A stretch of 36,205 bases of DNA from Pelagophyceae sp. CCMP2097. Taxonomy: Eukaryota > Sar > Pelagophyceae. The notes beneath the pieces were generated by a model. The model saw nothing but the letters and a program-made list of their open reading frames with translations, did no database searches and had not been told where the DNA came from. This document shows positions 30,201 through 36,205 of the stretch, in pieces. Each line of letters opens with the position of its first letter. Position 1 is the first letter of the stretch. The stretch is taken from positions 734,617-770,821 of the forward strand of contig MU657168.1 in NCBI GenBank assembly GCA_026770575.1, read 5' to 3'. The position numbers were made by a program, and so were the translations under genes.

Positions 30201-33008
30201 TGTGTCTCGCGGCACCGCCGCTTTAGACGCCGTTGAAGGCTCCAACGTCGAAAAGTGGCTCGCGCTGACGGCGCCCGTCGACGCGACGGGCCTCGCGGGC
30301 GACCTGGAGGTGTCGCACGTCGAGCGCGCCGTGGTGCACGCGGCGGCGGCGCTGGCGCTGGCGGCCAAGTCGCCAAACGCCCTGGCGGCCGCTAGAGCCA
30401 CCCTCGGCGCCGCGTTCGCTCTAAGGGCCGCGCAGAGCGGCTACCTCGACGACGCCTGGGAGCCGTGGCGGCCCCTCGAGCGTGACGCCGGCGAGGAAGC
30501 GGACGGCGCGGCGCCGCCGGAGAGGCCTCAGCGGCCGCCGTTGCCGGAGAGGCCCCTGCTGCCGTGCCTCTACTTGAAGCCCGCGGACGGCGAGGCGGTG
30601 CGCGACCTCGACGACTACGACGCGGACGAGGTCAAGATGAAGCATTTACTGCTCGGGACCGTGCGCGATCCGGCGGTCGCACCGGAGGAGATTGAAATTG
30701 AAGACGACTCGAAGCGGTCCGCCCTCAAGCTGCTCTCGGCGGCCGTGGAGCACGGCCTCCAGCGAGGGCGCTTCGACGACGTCGCGCAGGCGGCATTTTC
30801 CCTCGTCGACGTCTTTGGCTGCGCGAGGCCGCTCGACGCCGTATGCGCTCTCTTGCTTTACCAGTCTTGCGCCAACCGGCGGTGGCTTGCCGGCGTCTAC
30901 GCGCGCGCCGTGTCTCGGAAGCAAGGGTCAGCGCCAAGCATGCTCGTCAAGGTCCTCGCGCGGTCTGGTCTCTGGGGTTGCGGGTCGGCCGACGACAGCG
31001 GGTTTTGCGCGCGGCCGGGCGGTTCTGATGACGTCCTCGGCGACGTCGCGCTGCGGCGCGGCCTGGACGGGCCGGCGTTCGGCGCACTTGCTGATTCGGC
31101 GCGCGCGGGCGCCGCGCCGAATGCCGTCCGCGGCGGCGTGCTGCTGCCGTCGACGGCGGCGCCACCCGCTCTGGGCCGACCGCACGACTTCCCCGCGGCG
31201 TCCAAAGCGCTGAAGCGCCTCAGAGAGTCGTCGGCGGCGTGGCGGAGGCTCGACCTCTCGACGCAGCCGTCTGCGTTTGAGGCGCTTAAAGCGGCGGCGC
31301 CCGCGGGTGCGCCGCCGACGTACGCAGTCGTTTTGCAGCTCTCGCCGCGGCGAGACGCCTTGTACGCCGTCATAACGCGGTGCGGCGAGCGGCCCGCAGT
31401 AGTGCCCGACGAGTTCGCGCCGGCGCAGTGCGCCATCGCGAGGCAATCATTGTCAAAAAGCGACCGTTTTGACCTTGAAGCGCTACAAAAGGACGTTGAA
31501 GTCTGGCGCGCGGCTTCTTCAAGATTCATGCTGCGCTACGCCGACGCCAACGGCGGTGGCGCCGACTTCAAGGCGCCGGCCGTCGAGGCGCCGGCTGGCG
31601 AGGCGGCCGCGGCGCCCGCGGCGGCGCCCGCCGCGTCCGCCGACGACGAGGACGCGCTCGAGGCGCGTTTTGAAGCGCTCGTGGAGCGGACGCAGAAGTT
31701 CTTCGCGCCGCTTCTCGAGCAGGCGGCGTTTGCGGCGGCGCTCGAGGCGCTCTATTTTACAAAAGTGCCGCCTGCGCCGGTCGTCGTCGAGGCTGTCGCC
31801 GCGCCGGCGGCGAAGAAACCGCTGGCGGCCAAGGCGGCGGACCTCGCATCGGAGCACCCGCACGTCGTCATTCTGGCCGACGTCCGCCTCCAGAACCTCC
31901 CTCTGGAGGCTCTGGCCCCGATGGCAAGGCTTTCAGACGCGGGCGTGCCGTTGGCGCGCGACTTTTCAGTGCACATGCTCGCCTGCCGCAGCGCCGCCGC
32001 CGCTGCGGGCGCGTTTGACAACGCGGATGTCGCCTTTGTCGCCGACCCGCGGCGCGAGGACGCCGGCGTCTCCGCGGCGGCGGGGAATGTGGCGCGGCCC
32101 TCTGTGCTCGCGGCGTTTTCCGAGCTCCGAAGTGCGAAAAACCCGGCGGCGGCCTGGAAGGGCGTGACGGGGGACGACCGTATCCCCGACGCGGCGGAGC
32201 TGCAGAACCTGCTCGTCTCGCGCAAGTCGGGCGGCTTTGTCTTCGTCGGCGCCGGCAGGGCGACGAGCCACCTCGCTCCCGCGGAGCTGGCGCCGCTGTC
32301 CATCGAGGGCTGTCGAGTCGCGCTTATTCTGGACCGCGCGGACACGGACGCCGCTTACCGCCGGCAGGCAAAAGTAGACACGGAAAAATCGATGGTCGAC
32401 GTCGCGCTCGAGGAGCCTTTGGCAGTCGCCGCGCTCTGGTCCCTCGCCGGCACGGGCGCCGTACCCCAACGCGGCGTCTTTGGCAAATGCGTCTACGGGC
32501 ACTTCTGATCGACGCCGGGGAGGTCGAGAGAGTTCGAGTGCCTTCAATCGAGCGACCGGTCGCACCCCAAAATGCCGCGTCGACGAGGCCGCTCTAGGTC
32601 CTCGTGAATCAATGGGCGACGTCGTTTTACGCGAACCGCCTCTTGCTGAACCGCCTCGTCGAGTCGCTCGGCGGCGGGCGAACTCTCGGTGACGCTTTGC
32701 TGTTTGCAAAGGCCGCCTCGGCGCCGCTCGCGGCCGGCGCGGCAGCGACCAAGGACCCGGCGTCGTCCAAGCTGGCCAAGTCCTCTTCAAAAGACCTGGC
32801 CAAGCCCTCTTCAAGAGACCTGGCCAGGTCCTCTTCAAAAGACCTCGCCGCCGCGGCCAAGCCGTCCTCCAAAGACCTCGCGCGGGCATCGCGGTCCTCG
32901 TCCAACGACCTCGCGGCGGGCTCCGCAGACGCCAAGAGCGGACTCAAGGCGCGAACCAAGCACTGCGCCGTCGTCTTCGGCCTCCCCTCGCTCAAGCTCA
33001 AGCTCTGA
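21204..33008 (+). CDS. CFAP46: CFAP46 (FAP46/TTC40) ciliary central-pair protein, many exons
   Basis: A component of the C1d projection of the 9+2 axoneme central pair, with FAP54, FAP74 and FAP221. Roughly 3,000 aa. Well-supported exons: 22051-23608, 24099-25928, from 26089, 26905-27063, from 27205, about 27740-28080, about 28225-28800, about 28885-29420, from 29562, 30055-32460 and 32598-33008. The N-terminal exons (21204-22020) are uncertain. TPR-like signatures match the CFAP46 family in order: RPRYDFLVYNAAIYLW and VRPLLRAG; ELIQEACVITWNVCLPLLAP; NRLALRTNLYEEPDSVEDRA and MLDQALEVA; YQKALDAV plus VEYLVELAEWL; AHLELLLRSLSMAALLARD. The C-terminus has HVVILADVRLQNLPLEAL, then ALILDRADTDAAYRRQAKVD, EEPLAVAALWSLAGTGA and, across a 137-bp intron, VLVNQWATSFYANRLLL, which together look like a CHAT fold. 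The tail is an SSKDLA repeat. A coiled-coil-like Ala/Glu insert lies at about 22390-22760. The gene implies a motile 9+2 flagellum at some life stage. Confidence 0.87.
23609..24098 (+). other. 490-bp hairpin-rich intron of CFAP46
   Basis: A GT-AG intron (phase 0 both sides) and the longest well-defined one in the gene. It has runs of short inverted repeats: gacggaccgtcc / ggtccgtagacggacc near 23785-23820, and gggctcgagtgggctc / gagcccataggagccc with catgggatcccatgg near 23875-23925. The end of this block (cccacgcggcagctc at about 23929) recurs near 35908. Confidence 0.6.
29808..29952. repeat. 17-20 bp minisatellite, 8 copies, in a CFAP46 intron
   Basis: Eight copies of an AT-rich unit built on acgagatgca followed by a T-run, spaced 17-20 bp. 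They lie in the intron running from about 29.8 kb to 30054 (acceptor ccctag). They stand out sharply from the GC-rich surroundings and may serve as the pyrimidine tract. Confidence 0.9.
32775..32915 (+). repeat. 24-bp coding minisatellite at CFAP46 C-terminus
   Basis: Three clear 24-bp units (32775, 32799, 32823) plus degenerate copies encode repeated (A/S)(K/R)xSS(K/R)DLA. The tail is basic and Ser-rich and lies outside the conserved CFAP46 fold. The neighbouring SSKDL units are potential phosphosites. Confidence 0.85.
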
Positions 33009-33447
33009 GGCCGGCGACTCGTTGCGAGTAACACGTTTGTTCAAAGTCGGCCGATCAAACGCTCGAGACAGGTAAAGACCGTCAGGGATGCGTCACGGGG
33101 GAAAGAGGACACGGATCCGATGCTCGGGGCGCGCCCGGGATCCGGACACAAACCTCGGATACGCCGCTCGGTGGGGTCTCGTCAGTCAGTCAGTCAGTGA
33201 TTACCCTTTCATAAAATTGGAAGCTGGGCTGCACACGTTGAAGGGTCTCGCCTTGCCTTGCAGAGTTTGATTAGCGATAAAAACCTCGCTTCCGAGCCTC
33301 ACTAGGCGGTCGACCTCCGTCACTGGCAGGCTGGTTGTCAACCCTCGCCAAATCGTTCGAATTTGGCGAAGGGCTATCGATATGCGAACAAGCGCCTCGT
33401 CGCGGTGCGGTCCGCTGCGCGGGTGTCCCCTGGGCCGCTGATGACCC
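33009..33447. other. intergenic region with (GTCA)n microsatellite
   Basis: 439 bp between CFAP46 and the OPR-like gene. It has a four-to-five unit gtca microsatellite at 33181-33199 and lower GC at 33200-33360. It should include the promoter of the downstream gene. I see no gene here. Confidence 0.5.
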
Positions 33448-35468
33448 ATGGCGCCGTGGGGCGCACGCCGCCTGCTCCCCGCGGCGCGCTTCGCCGCAGC
33501 CGCGCTGAGCCCGGCGCCGGGCCTCGCGCGCCGCGGCGTCTCCGACGGGCGCCTCTGGGTCCGCCGCGCTTCCGGCGGCGGCCCGGGGCGGCGCGCTTCC
33601 GGTTTGGAGAGCGCGGCGGTGGCCGTGAACCAGGAGATTACGAGTTGCCGCACGGCGGCCGACGTCTTGGGCGTCTTCGAACGGCACGGCCACAAATTCA
33701 ACGACGTAAACACCGCCACCGCGCTCCACCGCGTCGCCACTGCCGCCCAGCGGTACCGCGCCGCCGCCGCGGAGCGCGCCGCAAACACGCCTGCGGACGG
33801 CGCGGCCGCGTCGACGGCCGACGCCCGCCTGGCCTCGTTGACGGCAGACGTCCGCCTAGAGGCGCTGACGGCGCTCGCCGCGAAACGGCAGCGCGCCTGG
33901 CAGCCGCGCCACGTGGCAAACGCGGTCTGGGCCGCGGCCAAGCTGCCGGGTGAGTCGTGGTCCTGACCTGCGGAGTCGCGCTGCGATACAGACCCGACCT
34001 TTGCGGCGCAGGCATCTCGACGGCGCCGTCTCTCTTTTCCGCCGTTTCGCAGGACTCGTTGCGCAAGGTGGCCGACTTTCGCGCGCGGGACGTTGCGAAC
34101 GTCGTTTGGGCTTTGGCCACAGCGGGTTTCCCGGCCCCAAGGCTCTTCGAGGCCATGGCATTTGTAGCCACGAAAAAGGCTTTGGCGTTTGACGCGCAGT
34201 CGTTGGCGAACACGGCTTGGGCGTTTTCGACGGCGGGCGTAAAAGCGCCTAAACTTTTCGAGGCGATGAGTGCCCAAGCCGTCTTCAAGGTGAAAACGTT
34301 TTGCGCGCAGGCTCTCGCCAACACGGCTTGGGCCTTTGCCAAAGGCGGCTATCCCGCGCCGGCGCTGTTTGCCGCCATCTCGTCGGCGGCTCGTGTTGAA
34401 ATGAAGTCGTTTGCGCCGCAACACCTCTCCATCACCGCCTGGGCGTACGCCACCGCCGGCGTCGAAGCGCCACTACTCTTCGAGGCTTTGGGAGCCTGCG
34501 CGAGGACCAAACTGCCGCATTTTGAAGCGCAGGCTTTGGCGAACCTCGTTTGGGCATTTGCAAAGGCTGGCGTTTCGGCGCCCGACTTGTTTGAAGCTGC
34601 CGCGCTCCGGCCGATGCAATCTTTTCCACCGCGGGCTTTAGCAAACGTCGCTTGGGCTTACGCCACCGCCGGCGTCAAAGCGCCGGTCATGTTCGACGCC
34701 GTCGCGGTGGAAGCGACCAAGAAGATGGAGCGCTTCAATCCGCAAGACGTCGCAAATATCGTTTGGGCCTTTGCAAAGGCTGCGGTGCCGGCGCCCTTGC
34801 TCTTCCACGCAATTTCGCTCCGAGCTGCAAGAGGAATCGAATCGTTCACGCCGCAGCACCTCTCGACCACGCTCTGGGCTTTTGCAAAGGCTGGCGTTTC
34901 GGCGCCCGAGTTATTTGAAGCTGCCGCGGTCGAGTCGGCCAAGAAGATGGAGCGCTTCAACGCCCAGGACCTGGCAAACATTTCATGGGCCTTTGCGAAG
35001 TCAAAAGCACCGCATTCCGACGCTTCGCGAGCGCTCTTCGACGCCGTCGCGGTGGAAGCCGTCGAAAGGCTGCGCGACTGCACGCCGCACGCGCTCGCGA
35101 CGCTCGCCTGGGCCTTTGCCACATGGCGCGTTGCATCGCCGCAGCTCTTCGCCGGCATCGCGGCCGAGGCGGAGCGACGCATCGAAGCGTTCGAGCCGCA
35201 GGCGCTGTCCAACCTCCTCTGGGCCTGCGCGACGGTGAGTCGGCTGCGTATACGATCCCCGGACAGTCGATTGGAAAAGTCGATTGGAAAAGTCACGGTC
35301 AAAGGACGGCGCAAGAGGTCACGCCGGTGGGCAAGGCCCGACTCGTCGCCGGGAGGGGCGCGGACGACGACCCCGGAGCGAGAACCGCCACGCCAGGCAG
35401 AAATCGACGCGCCGGCGCTCTACGTCGCCGCCGCAAAGGAGGCGGCCAAGCAGATGATGCAACGATAA
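33448..35468 (+). CDS. organelle-targeted OPR-like tandem helical-repeat protein, 3 exons
   Basis: A likely mitochondrial or plastid RNA-binding post-transcriptional factor. Exons are 33448-33949, 34012-35234 and 35397-35468, 598 aa, both introns GT-AG with phase agreement. The N-terminus (MAPWGARRLLPAARFAAAAL) is Arg/Ala-rich without acidic residues, as in transit peptides. From about residue 150 there are about 12 tandem repeats of 37 aa with consensus F.PQ.LAN..WAFAKAGV.AP.LFEA.A..A..KME. The first and last are each interrupted by an intron (NAVWAAAKLPG|ISTAPSLFSA; NLLWACAT|AEIDAPALYVAA). Unit 5 is three residues short and unit 9 four longer. The pattern resembles octotricopeptide-type alpha-hairpin repeats. 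No RAP nuclease-like domain was found. The RNA target cannot be predicted. Confidence 0.75.
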
Positions 35469-36205
35469 CGCCGTCGCACGGAAAGGCATGTGTTTCACAT
35501 TGTGTTGGATTGCGTTGAAGGATTTTTTAAATTAGGAATTCCTAAACGTTGTGTGGATGGCGTTAAAGGATCCAAGTAGTATGCGCTCCGAAGACTCGCG
35601 AGGCTCCCAGGGACCCCGCGTATGGATGGGCAAATGCCATAAGTGCGACAAAAACGGCCCTGCAAGGAGGGCCCTGCTCGGAAGGAAGCTACGGATCCTT
35701 GACAATTAATATCAGACGACCTCTCGACGAGCGTCGCACGTGACATGATCGATCGCGGCGGACAGAGGGTGGCCGCCACGGTCCGGCCGGCGCGCGGGCG
35801 GCGACGCGCGCCGACTGGAACTCCGCCGCCCCATTGGACCAAAATGGGGTTCCGTATGGGGCACTGTGCCCTATATTGGGTAGGCTGGACCCCATAAGCC
35901 AATACCCCACGCGGCAGCTCAGGTTGAGAGCATCGCAATAGGGGTCGCCGGGCTTCGGGACTGGTGGATACTGGAAAGTCGGCACGGGATATCCGGATGG
36001 TGCGTTGTTGCTGGCGCGTGTACTGGAACGAGTGGGCAAAGGGGAGCTCCGACGGGTCGTGCCCACCGTGATAGTCGAAGCCCCCCTCTTCGATCAAGTG
36101 GTTTTCTCACCCCCATCCCGTCGAGTTGATCTCTGTGGCTCCTTGTCTGACTGTGCTCGTCCACGCCCTGCTCGTCCACGACACGCGTCGCATAAGCCAC
36201 CCTCC
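35469..36205. other. non-coding, lower-GC terminal region
   Basis: 737 bp with no supportable gene. It holds an imperfect repeat of about 50 bp (ggattgcgttgaaggat / ggatggcgttaaaggat, 35507-35570), a small hairpin (agggccctgc region, 35652-35675), a gggg/cccc-rich inverted segment at 35830-35915 resembling the CFAP46 hairpin intron, and at the end a copy of the window-start repeat. Confidence 0.5.
36084..36205. repeat. second copy of the window-start dispersed repeat
   Basis: gatcaagtggttttctcacc at about 36092 is followed near 36150 by ctcgtccacgccctgctcgt and acgacacgcgtcgc. This matches 290-460 in the same orientation and runs off the end of the window. Confidence 0.85.

Noticed and set aside
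35495..36097. 200-aa minus-strand frame in the terminal region
   Set aside because: No recognisable domain, lower-GC and repeat-bearing sequence, and composition unlike the real genes in this window.

Overview
The window reads as nuclear DNA of a GC-rich unicellular eukaryotic alga. Evidence: very GC-rich genes on both strands, many short introns (about 44-300 bp, mostly GT-AG with clean phase agreement), a Pol III-type tRNA, and wholly eukaryotic gene content (PHD finger, RGS/PH, PDZ, R-SNARE, a motile-cilium protein, an organellar helical-repeat protein with tandem F..Q.LAN..WAFA units). The best guess is a photosynthetic stramenopile, probably a pelagophyte (Aureococcus/Pelagomonas-like). 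A haptophyte is the main alternative. This rests on style and gene content, not on a search.

Layout: 1-556 is lower-GC repeat-bearing sequence. 557-2004 (+) is an eight-exon GNAT acetyltransferase, convergent (19 bp apart) with a long minus-strand gene (2024 to 6882) for a multidomain secretory-pathway glycosyltransferase (PLOD-type GT domain, then a GT25 domain). A tRNA-Val(GAC) lies on the same strand within or beside that gene. 7020-9218 (-) is an RGS + PH signalling protein, divergent from a K+-selective voltage-gated channel with a cyclic-nucleotide-binding domain (9721-12646, +). 12871-15666 (+) is a methionyl-tRNA synthetase with a C-terminal EMAPII-type tRNA-binding domain. 15902-17685 (-) is a PHD finger fused to an AlkB-type 2-oxoglutarate/Fe(II) dioxygenase. 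It shares a 300 bp divergent spacer with 17986-20782 (+), a PDZ-PH-ankyrin-R-SNARE protein. 21204-33008 (+) is a roughly 12 kb, many-exon gene for CFAP46 (C1d projection of the ciliary central pair), with a C-terminal CHAT-like fold that looks catalytically dead. 33448-35468 (+) is an organelle-targeted OPR-like repeat protein. 35469-36205 is non-coding and ends in a copy of the repeat seen at the start of the window.

The genes do not form a pathway; this is ordinary eukaryotic gene packing with head-to-head pairs. The most unusual content is the domain fusions (PDZ-PH-ANK-SNARE, PHD-AlkB, the two-GT enzyme), the pseudo-peptidase end of CFAP46, several GC-AG introns, micro-exons of 25 and 29 nt, and minisatellites inside introns and coding sequence. 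Exon models were built by hand. For six genes the exon lengths sum to an exact multiple of three with the reading frame intact: GNAT 295 aa, channel 828 aa, MetRS 799 aa, PHD-AlkB 529 aa, PDZ-SNARE 913 aa, OPR-like 598 aa.
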